Positions 27,690 through 36,960 of a stretch of 64,000 nt of DNA are shown here, piece by piece. How positions within the stretch are numbered: the first letter of the stretch is position 1; each line of letters begins with the position of its first letter. The stretch comes from Psychrobacter namhaensis (GTDB taxonomy: Bacteria; Pseudomonadota; Gammaproteobacteria; Pseudomonadales; Moraxellaceae): positions 27,830 to 91,829 of the forward strand of contig NZ_JABASS010000012.1 in NCBI RefSeq assembly GCF_016107545.1, given 5' to 3'. The position numbers and the translations under genes were made by a program. Below the pieces are notes generated by a model, which had not been told where the DNA came from, did not search any database, and saw nothing but the letters and a program-made list of their open reading frames with translations.

Positions 27690-29876
27690 TTAGAATAAAA
27701 AATAACGCTGTGCCATGGGGAGTACGTCAGCTGGCTCACACGTAAGCGTCTCACTATCTGCACGTACTTCATAAGTCTCAGGATTGATGGCCATGTCAGG
27801 GCAGTAACTGTTGAAGCGCATATCGCTTTTGCGAATGTCACGAATACCGTGTACTGGCTGGATGACTTTGTTCAGCCCCAGCTGTTTATCCACTTGCTTG
27901 TTTATGGCAGCTTGCGACATAAAGGTAATGCTGGTTTGGGCAACCGATTTTGGATACGTGGCAAACATGGTGCGATAATGCACAGGCTGAGGTGTGGGAA
28001 TGGAAGCGTTAATATCGCCCATCGGCACCGCAGCGATAAGCCCGCCTTTGATGATGCATTCTGGTTTCACCCCAAAAAACTTGGGCGACCATAGCACCAT
28101 ATCGGCCCATTTACCCACTTCGATAGAGCCAACCATATCGCTAATACCATGAGTAATCGCAGGGTTTATCGTGTATTTCGCGATATAGCGTTTGATGCGA
28201 AAATTATCATTGTTCGCGCTGTGATCGTAGTCTGTTAGCGTGATGTGCTGGTTTTGCTGCTCAAGATCAGCGGTTGCGTCTGGGGCAAGATGCCCACGTT
28301 GAACTTTCATTTTGTGCGCGGTCTGCCATGTGCGAATGACCACTTCGCCTACCCGTCCCATCGCTTGTGAGTCACTACTCATCATCGAGATCGCACCCAA
28401 ATCATGCAAAATATCTTCTGCGGCAATGGTTTCTTGGCGAATACGACTCTCGGCAAAAGCCACATCTTCGGCGATAGCAGGGCTCAGGTGATGACAAACC
28501 ATCAGCATGTCGAGATGCTCATCAATGGTATTGACAGTATAGGGGCGAGTGGGATTGGTCGAGGATGGCAAAACATGTGACTCGCCAATGGCCTTTAGGA
28601 TATCAGGCGCGTGACCACCGCCCGCGCCTTCAGTATGAAAAGTATGAATACAGCGGTTCTTAAAGGCGGCAAGCGTGCTTTCAAGATAGCCACTTTCGTT
28701 TAGCGTGTCGGTATGAATGGCGACTTGGACGTCATACTGATCAGCGACGCTTAAACAGTTATCAATGGCTTGCGGGGTTGTACCCCAATCCTCATGGAGC
28801 TTAAGCCCGACGGCACCTGCTTCTATTTGCTCGGCAATCGGTGCAGGCACACTCACATTACCTTTGCCAAGCAGTCCGATATTCATGGCGATACTGTCCG
28901 TGGATTTTAGCATCGAACCAATGTGATAAGCCCCCGGTGTGCAAGTGGTGGCAAGCGTTCCTTGCGCAGGTCCTGTACCACCGCCAAGCATCGTGGTTAC
29001 CCCTGACATAAGGGCGGTCTCACACTGTTGGGGCGCAATAAAGTGAATATGGCTATCGACGCCGCCTGCCGTTAGGATTTTCCCTTCACCAGAGATAATC
29101 TCGGTCGCACCGCCAATAGGAATGTCGATGGCAGGCTGGATATCAGGGTTACCGGCTTTGCCAATGGCGCTGATACGGCCATCTTTGATACCGATATCTG
29201 CTTTGTAGATACCGGTGTAATCCACCACCAAGGCATTGGTAATGACAGTATCGGCGACTTCTGCACCCAGCAGTTGTCCTTGACCCATGCCGTCACGGAT
29301 GACTTTGCCGCCACCAAATTTGACTTCTTCGCCTTTGATTTCTGTGCTCTGGCTGATACTTTCACCACGTTGCAGCGCCTCTGTTTGGTCAGTGATCGTG
29401 TCTTTGTGACTGGTCAAATCAGCCTCAACTTGTAGCCAAAGCTCGGTATCAGCAAGACGAACCTTATCGCCTGTCGTAGGCCCAAAATGCTCAGCATAAA
29501 TACGTCGACTCACCTGCTTCTGCGAGGTGGTCGCTTTTTGGTCGATGGCTTTATCTGATGCCTGCTCTGGTTTGACCGCGCCCATCACCCGCCCAGCAAA
29601 ACCGTACACTTCCTGCTTGCCAGCATAAGCCACCAATTCTACTTCTCGTGACTGTCCCGGCTCAAATCGTACTGCCGTCCCAGAGATGATATTGAGACGA
29701 TAGCCACGGGCCTGCTCTCTCTCAAAACTCAAGGCATCATTGACTTCATAAAAGTGATAATGCGAGCCGATTTGAATGGGTCGATCACCCGTGTTGGTGA
29801 CACTAAGCGTCTGTACGGGTCGCCCTTGGTTTAAGATAATATCGCCATCTTGAATCTGGTATTCGCCTGCTTGCAT
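27690..29876 (-). CDS. ureC: Urease beta-alpha fusion (UreB-UreC)
   Basis: One 728-residue polypeptide holds both urease subunits that are normally separate. Residues 1-101 are UreB ([35 protein letters not shown]). A linker rich in Lys, Gln and Ala spans 102-122. Residues 123-728 are UreC. The nickel site is complete: His276/His278 (DSHIHF), carbamylated Lys359 (GLKLHEDWG), His388, His414 and Asp502, with flap Cys461 and catalytic His462 (MVCHHLS). UreC also carries about 25 extra residues (156-180) before [15 protein letters not shown]. It ends in the standard [12 protein letters not shown] tail. It hydrolyses urea to ammonia and carbamate. It is preceded by ureA after 58 bp. Confidence 0.95.
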   Translation of the reverse strand: MQAGEYQIQDGDIILNQGRPVQTLSVTNTGDRPIQIGSHYHFYEVNDALSFEREQARGYRLNIISGTAVRFEPGQSREVELVAYAGKQEVYGFAGRVMGAVKPEQASDKAIDQKATTSQKQVSRRIYAEHFGPTTGDKVRLADTELWLQVEADLTSHKDTITDQTEALQRGESISQSTEIKGEEVKFGGGKVIRDGMGQGQLLGAEVADTVITNALVVDYTGIYKADIGIKDGRISAIGKAGNPDIQPAIDIPIGGATEIISGEGKILTAGGVDSHIHFIAPQQCETALMSGVTTMLGGGTGPAQGTLATTCTPGAYHIGSMLKSTDSIAMNIGLLGKGNVSVPAPIAEQIEAGAVGLKLHEDWGTTPQAIDNCLSVADQYDVQVAIHTDTLNESGYLESTLAAFKNRCIHTFHTEGAGGGHAPDILKAIGESHVLPSSTNPTRPYTVNTIDEHLDMLMVCHHLSPAIAEDVAFAESRIRQETIAAEDILHDLGAISMMSSDSQAMGRVGEVVIRTWQTAHKMKVQRGHLAPDATADLEQQNQHITLTDYDHSANNDNFRIKRYIAKYTINPAITHGISDMVGSIEVGKWADMVLWSPKFFGVKPECIIKGGLIAAVPMGDINASIPTPQPVHYRTMFATYPKSVAQTSITFMSQAAINKQVDKQLGLNKVIQPVHGIRDIRKSDMRFNSYCPDMAINPETYEVRADSETLTCEPADVLPMAQRYFLF

Positions 29877-29934
29877 GAGAGCCGCCTTATTTTGGAATGA
29901 TCATTTCGGTGATAGATTTCAGTGATAAGCAGTG

Positions 29935-30237
29935 CTATACGATGGGATTATGTACCGTGACGAGTTTGGTGCCATCAGGGAATGTCGCCTCGATTTGTAC
30001 TTCATCCACCATCTCGGCCACGCCTACCATGACATCATCAGCAGACAGATACGTGGCCCCCTCACTCATCAATTCAGCGACGCTTTTGCCATCCCTTGCG
30101 CCCTCCATGAGTAGCATACTGATATAGGCAATGGCTTCAGGATAATTAAGCTTAACTCCGCGATTTTTGCGGCGCTCAGCAACCATGCCAGCAGTGAATA
30201 GCATGAGTTTGTCTTTTTCGGTGGGGGTCAGGTGCAT
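29935..30237 (-). CDS. ureA: Urease gamma subunit UreA
   Basis: A 100-residue gamma subunit of normal length: [23 protein letters not shown] at the start, [12 protein letters not shown], the [13 protein letters not shown] segment, and the C-terminal [14 protein letters not shown]. It packs against UreB and UreC in the trimeric urease. It remains a separate gene even though beta and alpha are fused, unlike Helicobacter, where gamma and beta are fused. Confidence 0.97.
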   Translation of the reverse strand: MHLTPTEKDKLMLFTAGMVAERRKNRGVKLNYPEAIAYISMLLMEGARDGKSVAELMSEGATYLSADDVMVGVAEMVDEVQIEATFPDGTKLVTVHNPIV

Positions 30238-30327
30238 GGATACTCCTTATTATATTTATCATTGCATCGTCGCAGATTGAGAGGTTTTGGCACGTTAAAT
30301 ACGACTGTCGGGGCAGCCAACATAAAC

Positions 30328-31422
30328 TTAGGTGTCCCAAATACGCGGGCGGCAGGGCTCAAGCTGCCACCAATGCTCACGTAAGACCTCCCTGAGCTGA
30401 TAAAAAGCTTCAAAACAGCCGCGCACATCTGAACCAATATAACGGACATTCACCGCTTGGCAGTTGTGAGTACAATAAACGGGCAGTTCAGCTTGGGCAA
30501 TGACTTGGCGCAATGCCACGACGGTATCGTCTAAGTAGTAGGTTAATGCCTGTTTGGTGGTCGCTTGGGCAGTCTTAGTTGACTGCGTGGTTTGGGAAGC
30601 CGATCGTGCGTGATTGTCACGCAGCTTACTCAAGCTTGGTACTGCCCAGAATGATCCATAAATGTGCTGACCTGCTAACCCCAAATCTGACGTGAACCAG
30701 CGACTTTGGGCAGGCTGCGCCACACGCTCAGCTACGATTACTTTGCCTTCTCGATAGATATTTAACCCTGTATGGTAATACCCTTGCAAAAACTGCTCAT
30801 CGTAAGCTTGCCGCCCAAACACGCTAATCTCCCATGTCATGAGGCTAGACGAGTCTTTTAAATCAAAGCGACTTGTTGCATGCATATTGGCATCGTTATA
30901 AATGATACTCTCTTGTGGCAGCCATTCTAAGCGAGCATGTGCCGCAAGCGTGGCTTGCACATCTTGGCTTGCATAGGTAGAGGTATCGTTTTGAGCCCCG
31001 CAGAGTTGGACAGCTTCAGTGTCATTTATAATAGCCTCGCCCTCTAACGCCGCGTTTGCGTCGAGGTTGGGCTGGGGAGCTGATTGACTCGACAAGCCTT
31101 TTGTTTTTTGGCTGACACTGTCTTTGCCATACCATTTACCCGCTCCTGGGGTGGTGATGACAGCATGGCTATCTTGATCTAAACGCAAGTCGATGGTCAG
31201 TATGTCACCACCAGCGATACCTGCTGGCGGATACAGCATCAGTATGTGGCAAATGTCTTTCTGAATACTAGGCTCAGGATATAGGGGCCGTTGTACCATT
31301 AAAGCACCCGTGTGCTTGCGATGATACAGACGCGTCTTCAGGCCAGTGGCAGTCATACTGTTGGCAGTATCTGTGCGTTTAACAGTATCAAAACTTAATG
31401 CTAAAGAAGAAGCCCAACTCAT
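30328..31422 (-). CDS. ureD: Urease accessory protein UreD (UreH)
   Basis: A 364-residue UreD, the first gene of the urease operon. UreD docks on apo-urease and conducts nickel from UreG. It shows LYPPAGIAGGDILTIDL, the GAGKWYGKD-like segment (VITTPGAGKWYGKD), LEWLPQESIIYNDA and FGRQAYDEQF, all conserved in UreD. It is longer than the usual roughly 280 residues because of low-complexity insertions at about 120-150 and 278-300 (Ser, Gln and Thr-rich). The promoter should lie in the 31423-32218 gap. Confidence 0.93.
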   Translation of the reverse strand: MSWASSLALSFDTVKRTDTANSMTATGLKTRLYHRKHTGALMVQRPLYPEPSIQKDICHILMLYPPAGIAGGDILTIDLRLDQDSHAVITTPGAGKWYGKDSVSQKTKGLSSQSAPQPNLDANAALEGEAIINDTEAVQLCGAQNDTSTYASQDVQATLAAHARLEWLPQESIIYNDANMHATSRFDLKDSSSLMTWEISVFGRQAYDEQFLQGYYHTGLNIYREGKVIVAERVAQPAQSRWFTSDLGLAGQHIYGSFWAVPSLSKLRDNHARSASQTTQSTKTAQATTKQALTYYLDDTVVALRQVIAQAELPVYCTHNCQAVNVRYIGSDVRGCFEAFYQLREVLREHWWQLEPCRPRIWDT

Positions 31423-32218
31423 TTTATCTACTCAGTTACTTAATTATTTAGTCAAATACGAACTAACATTTGTCAATGGTCATAGCTGCCCCATCACCAC
31501 AGACTTCTGATTCACCAATGCCATTAACTGTTATTATCCATACAATCTTTATGCCAACTTATGTACACCTCCTATCAAGCGCTACTATGAGTAAGTCTTA
31601 AACTAATGATATTGCTTAGATTTTATCTATACATATTTTTCACTCAGTAACCAATTTATTTTATTCCCCCTCAAAAACTGTTCAGCGATGCGAATTTTTT
31701 TAGAGTAATATTTGTCTGCACCAAAACTGCACAATATATCACTATATCTGCACCATTTTTTACCATTTTCTCTATTTTTGCTATCCCGTCATATCAGCTA
31801 CAATAATCAGCAGCAGCAAGATATTTAAGCCAGCAGATTGCCGTTATCAGGCACTCCTTGATGATAGAACCCAAAATTCCCGGACGCTTTGGTAAGGCAT
31901 TTTTATTGGCGGCTTATGGGCTATCTTTATGAATAGTTTATAGATAACCCCCTTGATAAACGTGTACAGACGCCTTATTAATAGGAAGTCACTCATGTTA
32001 TTAATAGAAAGTCATTTTTCACATGAAAAGATTACTATTGCCCCCATAAAAAAGTTACCATTGGCTCAACTATTTTTAGCGGCCTCTAGGTCGTACCATG
32101 AACTCTAGTTGGCTTTATTAACGAGCGGCAGTATTTACAATGATAAACACCAATAAAAGCTTCGCCGTTTTCTAACCTTTCGCCCTTTATTTTATGTACT
32201 TATAAACAGGACATTTTT
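31423..32218. other. Intergenic region between divergent ureD and clpP (796 bp)
   Basis: No ORF is supported. It should contain the urease promoter on the left. On the right it has a direct repeat TTATTAATAGRAAGTCA (31975-31991 and 31998-32014) followed by a sigma-32-like promoter for clpP (32022-32049). I saw no nickel or nitrogen regulator site. Confidence 0.5.
32022..32049 (+). promoter_or_regulatory. Sigma-32-like heat-shock promoter of clpP
   Basis: CATGAAA (32022-32028) and CCCCATAA (32042-32049) are separated by 13 bp. This is close to the sigma-32 consensus CTTGAAA, N11-16, CCCCATNT. The start site would fall near 32056, giving a leader of about 160 bases to clpP. ClpP is a classic heat-shock gene, which supports the assignment. 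Confidence 0.5.
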
Positions 32219-32893
32219 ATGACAGATTATGATCGCATCACTGCCAATCCACATTTCGATATGCTAATGAGTGCGCACAATGAAGTGCAAAACACACAAG
32301 CTGCCTTAGTCCCGATGGTCGTTGAGCAATCATCACGCGGTGAACGCTCTTTTGATATTTTTTCACGCCTATTGCGTGAGCGTGTGATCTTTTTGACCGG
32401 TCAAGTCGAAGACCACATGGCCAACCTCATTGTCGCCCAGCTGCTGTTCTTAGAAGCTGAAAACCCTGACAAGGACATTCACTTGTATATCAACTCGCCA
32501 GGCGGTTCAGTGAGTGCGGGATTGGCCATTTTTGATACCATGAACTTTATCAAGCCTGAAGTGTCAACCATCTGTATGGGCGGTGCTTATAGCATGGGTT
32601 CATTCTTGTTGGCCGCAGGTCAAAAAGGCAAGCGCTATTCACTCGCCAACGCGCGTGTGATGATTCACCAACCATCAGGCGGCGCACAAGGCCAAGCAAC
32701 GGACATCGAAATCAATGCACGCGAAATTCTGAAAACCCGTGCTCGCTTAAATCAGATTTTAGCTGAACGTACGGGGCAGCCAGTAGAGAAGATCGAAAAA
32801 GACGTTGAGCGTGATTTTTGGTTAGATGCGCAAGAAGCAAAAGAATACGGTTTGGTTGACGAAGTATTAGAGCGTCGCCCTGACTCTTTATAA
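32219..32893 (+). CDS. clpP: ATP-dependent Clp protease proteolytic subunit
   Basis: A 224-residue ClpP. The catalytic triad is visible: Ser125 in [11 protein letters not shown], His150 in [15 protein letters not shown], and the Asp in [28 protein letters not shown] is the oxyanion-hole region. ClpP forms two heptameric rings that degrade substrates fed by ClpX or ClpA. The N-terminal about 25 residues act as a propeptide in this family. It is followed by clpX after 108 bp on the same strand. Confidence 0.97.
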   Translation: MTDYDRITANPHFDMLMSAHNEVQNTQAALVPMVVEQSSRGERSFDIFSRLLRERVIFLTGQVEDHMANLIVAQLLFLEAENPDKDIHLYINSPGGSVSAGLAIFDTMNFIKPEVSTICMGGAYSMGSFLLAAGQKGKRYSLANARVMIHQPSGGAQGQATDIEINAREILKTRARLNQILAERTGQPVEKIEKDVERDFWLDAQEAKEYGLVDEVLERRPDSL

Positions 32894-33001
32894 TATTGAG
32901 ATAAAAACCTTGTTAAGCATCGAATGCCTTGGCGTATAAGCGCTGGCATTCGTGTTAACCATTAGAATATTTTTAAGCGTTAAATTTTAGGAGCGCCTTT
33001 T

Positions 33002-34276
33002 ATGGCAGAAGATACTACCCCGCATTGCTCGTTTTGCGGCAAAGCCAAAAGCGATGTACAGCAGCTGATTGCTGCTGACGATGCCAATATCTGTAATGAA
33101 TGTATTGAGCTGTGTACCGATTTAATCGCAGACAGTGCTGAAGACGGTGATGACGATAGCGACATTGATACCTCATGGGTCAATAAAAAGCTACCAACGC
33201 CAAAAGAGTTGCGCGCCAAGCTTGATGAGTATGTCATCGGTCAAGACGCTGCCAAAAAAGCCCTGTCTGTTGCCGTTTATAACCATTATAAACGCTTAAA
33301 AGTGAGTCAAACGTTAGCCAGTGACAGCAAAAAAGCCAAGATCGGTGCTGACGATGCGATGGTCGAGTTGGCCAAAAGTAATATCTTACTGATCGGTCCA
33401 ACCGGTTCTGGTAAGACACTGCTTGCGCAAACGCTAGCGCGTCTACTTGATGTACCCTTTGCCATGGCTGATGCCACGACTTTGACCGAAGCGGGTTATG
33501 TCGGTGAAGACGTTGAAAACATCGTGCAAAAACTGTTGCAAGCATCAGACTATGATGTGAGCAAAGCTGAGCAAGGCATCATCTACATTGATGAGATCGA
33601 TAAAATCAGCAAAAAAGGCGACAACCCTTCTATCACCCGCGATGTATCAGGTGAAGGCGTACAGCAAGCCCTGCTAAAACTAATCGAAGGTACCGTTGCT
33701 GCCATTCCACCGCATGGTGGTCGCAAGCATCCACAGCAAGAGCTTATCCAAGTGGATACCAGCAACATCTTAATCATCGTTGGTGGCGCGTTTGCCGGTC
33801 TTGATAAAGTCATTCAGCAGCGTACGGAAAAAGGCGGTATTGGCTTTAACGCGGATGTCAGCTCAAAAGATGACAGCCGTCGCAGCTCAGATTTGCTGCA
33901 GCAAGTTGAGCCAGAGGATTTGATCAAATTTGGTCTGATTCCTGAGCTGATCGGTCGTTTGCCTGTGCTAGCTGCCCTACAAGAGCTTGATGAGGAAGCA
34001 TTGGTACAAATTCTCACTGAGCCCAAAAACGCTCTGGTTAAGCAATATAAGTATCTCTTTGATATGGAAGGCGCTGAAATCAGTTTCACTCAAGAAGCGC
34101 TTGATGCGATTGCCAAAAAAGCCATGGAACGCAAAACAGGTGCTCGTGGTTTGCGTTCTATCGTAGAAAACGCCCTGCTTGAGACGATGTATGAGCTTCC
34201 TTCTATGAAAGACGCCAAAACCGTCATGGTTGATGCAGAAGTGATTAATGAAGGTAAAATTCCAAAAATTGCTTAA
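33002..34276 (+). CDS. clpX: ATP-dependent Clp protease ATP-binding subunit ClpX
   Basis: A 424-residue ClpX unfoldase. The N-terminal zinc-binding domain has two Cys pairs (CSFCGK and CNECIELC). The AAA+ module has Walker [13 protein letters not shown], Walker [11 protein letters not shown], the pore loop region GYVGEDVE, the IGF loop that docks on ClpP ([13 protein letters not shown] region), and sensor 2 GARGLRSI. It follows clpP with a strong AGGAG site. The hairpin at 34331-34365 ends the operon. Confidence 0.98.
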   Translation: MAEDTTPHCSFCGKAKSDVQQLIAADDANICNECIELCTDLIADSAEDGDDDSDIDTSWVNKKLPTPKELRAKLDEYVIGQDAAKKALSVAVYNHYKRLKVSQTLASDSKKAKIGADDAMVELAKSNILLIGPTGSGKTLLAQTLARLLDVPFAMADATTLTEAGYVGEDVENIVQKLLQASDYDVSKAEQGIIYIDEIDKISKKGDNPSITRDVSGEGVQQALLKLIEGTVAAIPPHGGRKHPQQELIQVDTSNILIIVGGAFAGLDKVIQQRTEKGGIGFNADVSSKDDSRRSSDLLQQVEPEDLIKFGLIPELIGRLPVLAALQELDEEALVQILTEPKNALVKQYKYLFDMEGAEISFTQEALDAIAKKAMERKTGARGLRSIVENALLETMYELPSMKDAKTVMVDAEVINEGKIPKIA

Positions 34277-34330
34277 TTTTTTATTGAGTTAATATAGCCA
34301 GCTATTATTTACTGGCTATTAACATACAAG

Positions 34331-34365
34331 AAGCGTCTGGCATCCTGTGCTCAGACGCTTTTTTT
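34331..34365 (+). terminator. Terminator after clpPX
   Basis: AAGCGTCTG (34331-34339) pairs with CAGACGCTT (34352-34360), followed by TTTTT. Confidence 0.9.
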
Positions 34366-34547
34366 GTGTCTGCCTTGGCGGCTGTTTAGTAATTATAAAA
34401 TGACAGCAGCGTTTATCAATCGCCACCAGTCATGCATACCATTCATGCTAAGGTAGATAGCCTGTCACGCTCGTTTTTGGCTTATATGCTCCATCGCATG
34501 TGGCCTATATGAATACCGATTATTAATAAGACAAAGGATTGTTTATT

Positions 34548-35573
34548 ATGTTTAACCATGTCACTGCTATGGCGTCTTCGTTACGTCAACACTTGCCCTT
34601 TTCTACACCCAGTAGACAAAATAACGATATTGCCCCTTATTACCGTGACCATGTCGCTGCTATCACTGGCGCAGGCTCTGGCATGGGACGCGAGCTGGCG
34701 ATTCATTTGGCACAAATGGGCTGCCATGTTGCGCTCTCTGATATCAACAGTGAGCAGCTGACTGCGACCAAACAGTTACTCGTCGGTTACGATATTAAAG
34801 TCACAACGACCGTACTGGATGTTTCAGACAATAAAGCCGTGCAAGCTTGGGCTGATAGCGTGATGAGCGATCACGGCAAAGTAAATTTTATCTTTAATAA
34901 TGCAGGCGTGGCACTGTCTTCAACGGTAGAGGGCTGTAGCATTAGCGAGCTTGAGTGGGTGATGGACATCAATTTTTGGGGCGTGGTTTATGGCACCAAG
35001 GCGTTTTTACCCTTAATCAAGAACAGCGTCAAACAAAGCGAAGTGACGAGTGATAGTAGTGATGGGAGTAAGGACAGCAAACCGCGCCAGTTTGCTGAAC
35101 ATGGTCATATCATCAATGTCTCAAGTTTATTTGGTCTGACCGCCCAACCATCGCAGTCTGCCTATAATTCGAGCAAATTTGCCGTCCGTGGCTTTACAGA
35201 AAGCTTGCGCCAAGAGTTAGAAATACAGCACTGCGGCGTTTCAGCGACCTGTGTCCATCCAGGCGGTATCAAAACCAATATTGCTAATAACGCACGCGGT
35301 AATGACAGCGTCAGTGATATTGGCATGCATACTGGTGACAAAGCCATTAAGAGTTTTAACAAGCTGTTAAAATTCGATGCCAGCGACGCAGCTTGGATTA
35401 TTCTGCATGCGGCAGCGACCGATCAGCCTCGCTGTTTGATTGGCAATGACGCTAAAACGGTTGACGCGGTACAACGAGCATTCCCCTCACATTACAGTCA
35501 AGTGCTAAATGGCGTCAATAAGGTAACGCGTAAATTAAAACCGCGTCGTCATAGACATTCCAAACACGGCTAA
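34548..35573 (+). CDS. Short-chain dehydrogenase/reductase
   Basis: A 341-residue classical SDR. It has the NAD(P) motif TGAGSGMGRE, then NNAGVA, the catalytic Ser in INVSSLFG, and YNSSK as the YxxxK pair. The C-terminal about 50 residues are basic (RRHRHSKHG). The alternative TTG at 34539 is less likely, because AAAGGA lies 9 bases before the ATG at 34548. The substrate is unknown; related SDRs act on alcohols or ketones. It is a single gene ended by the hairpin at 35608-35643. Confidence 0.88.
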   Translation: MFNHVTAMASSLRQHLPFSTPSRQNNDIAPYYRDHVAAITGAGSGMGRELAIHLAQMGCHVALSDINSEQLTATKQLLVGYDIKVTTTVLDVSDNKAVQAWADSVMSDHGKVNFIFNNAGVALSSTVEGCSISELEWVMDINFWGVVYGTKAFLPLIKNSVKQSEVTSDSSDGSKDSKPRQFAEHGHIINVSSLFGLTAQPSQSAYNSSKFAVRGFTESLRQELEIQHCGVSATCVHPGGIKTNIANNARGNDSVSDIGMHTGDKAIKSFNKLLKFDASDAAWIILHAAATDQPRCLIGNDAKTVDAVQRAFPSHYSQVLNGVNKVTRKLKPRRHRHSKHG

Positions 35574-35908
35574 ATGCTTTAGTTCCACAGGCCTTATTTG
35601 TAAAAGTGAGCTTAAACACTGTCTATGTTTGAGCTCCTTTTTAGTTTATGGCCGATTGATGTGGCCTCTTAAGACTATTTTTTACGTCTTACAACATTAA
35701 AGACCACCTACTTTAAACCAAATACACTTTACGTATTTATATACTAAAATGATTTATATTTGATACAATTATGTTTCTAGCAAATTACAGGTTGATTACT
35801 TGGCTATTTAATATCTTGATAAAATCAAGTTAGACAGAGCCATTATGGTCCTTAATCTATCATAGAAATATATATTTAGATATTATTTTTTATAATAAGG
35901 ATATTCCA
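35574..35908. other. Intergenic region between SDR and tsdA (335 bp)
   Basis: It contains the SDR terminator (35608-35643). The rest is very AT-rich DNA that should hold the tsdA promoter. No ORF. Confidence 0.6.
35608..35643 (+). terminator. Terminator after the SDR gene
   Basis: GAGCTTAAACA (35608-35618) pairs with TGTTTGAGCTC (35626-35636), with one mismatch, followed by CTTTTTA. Confidence 0.75.
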
Positions 35909-36853
35909 ATGAAAATACTTCTGCGAGCCAATGCTTCTCTGCTCATGGCGGCTATCCTCGCTATCAGTGCCACTAGCATTACAGCGTGTAGCGAATCAGG
36001 TACCAAAGCGGTTGACCGTGTCGAAGAAGCTGAGGCCTTAGCTCGAGTCAAATCACTCGAAGCACGGGCCGCAGAAATTAAAGATGACATGGCGGCAAAC
36101 CCAGGTGCCAAACTGAACGTCAGCATGCCAGATGCGTCAACTATCCCTGATGATGAGTATGGCGCAGCCGTCCGTCGAGGATTGGAGCTTGCCAACCATA
36201 CTTATCGAGAGCTGCCCAATAATGTAGGCAATAAGCTTAATTGTACCAGCTGTCACTTAGGCAATGGTTCAGAGGCTTACGCTGCACCATGGAACGGCCT
36301 ACCAGGTATTTTTCCTATCTATCGCTCACGTGATGCACGAGTCAACTCATTACAAGAGCGTGTCAATGGTTGTTTTCAGCGTTCAATGAACGGCACACCA
36401 TTAGATATGGACTCAGATGAGATGAATGCCTTTATCTCTTATATGACCTGGTTATCGCAAGATATGCCGATTGGTGTCTCACCTGAAGGCCGTGGGTTTG
36501 TAAAAGTTGATAATACGCTAACCCCAGACCCTGTAAAGGGGAAAGAAATCTTTGCTAAGACCTGCACGACCTGTCATGGTGAAAACGGTGAAGGGCAGTA
36601 TAATGATGATGGTACTTACGTCTATCCAGCCATCGCAGGAGAGCACTCATTTAATGATGGCGCAGGTATGGCGCGCACATACAAAGCCGCATCGTTTGTA
36701 AAAGGTAAAATGCCTTTTGGCCAAGGCAACACCCTTACTGACCAAGAAGCCATCGATGTGGCCAGCTACTTTACTCAGCTGCCACGTCCAGTAAAAGCCA
36801 ATAAAGACAAGGATTGGCCAAAAGGCGGTGCGCCTGTAGACGTACGCCGTTAA
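35909..36853 (+). CDS. tsdA: Thiosulfate dehydrogenase TsdA, diheme cytochrome c, lipoprotein-type
   Basis: A 314-residue diheme c-type cytochrome. Heme 1 is CTSCH (112-116) and its unusual distal ligand is Cys155 in VNGCFQRSMNG, the hallmark of TsdA. Heme 2 is CTTCH (219-223) with a likely Met268 ligand in KMPFGQGN. GNKLNCTSCH, AAPWNGLPGIFPIYRSR and LQERVNGC match TsdA, which couples two thiosulfates to tetrathionate in the periplasm. The signal peptide ends in ITAC (Cys27), a lipobox, followed by a charged helix at about 33-62, so it may be membrane-tethered; most described TsdA proteins are soluble. No partner gene tsdB is adjacent. It stands alone. Confidence 0.9.
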   Translation: MKILLRANASLLMAAILAISATSITACSESGTKAVDRVEEAEALARVKSLEARAAEIKDDMAANPGAKLNVSMPDASTIPDDEYGAAVRRGLELANHTYRELPNNVGNKLNCTSCHLGNGSEAYAAPWNGLPGIFPIYRSRDARVNSLQERVNGCFQRSMNGTPLDMDSDEMNAFISYMTWLSQDMPIGVSPEGRGFVKVDNTLTPDPVKGKEIFAKTCTTCHGENGEGQYNDDGTYVYPAIAGEHSFNDGAGMARTYKAASFVKGKMPFGQGNTLTDQEAIDVASYFTQLPRPVKANKDKDWPKGGAPVDVRR

Positions 36854-36892
36854 TAGAAATAAAGTCAAACATAACGCATTAAAATGTCTCAT

Positions 36893-36929
36893 AAAAAAGC
36901 CCAGCTCATAAAAAGAGCTGGGCTTTTTG
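36893..36929. terminator. Bidirectional terminator between tsdA and the EIIC-like gene
   Basis: AAAAAAGCCCAGCTC pairs with GAGCTGGGCTTTTT around a short A-rich loop. The genes on both sides converge on it. Confidence 0.9.
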
Positions 36930-36960
36930 ATCTCTAATGTCATCAATAAACGCCTAAAAC

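Noticed and set aside
27690..29876. The UreB-UreC fusion as a simple sequencing error
   Set aside because: A single-base error would not create a 20-residue linker between two complete domains that stay in frame; still, a second assembly would settle it.
24304..32219. A phage- or transposon-borne urease island
   Set aside because: No integrase, transposase, tRNA attachment site or flanking direct repeat is visible around the cluster.
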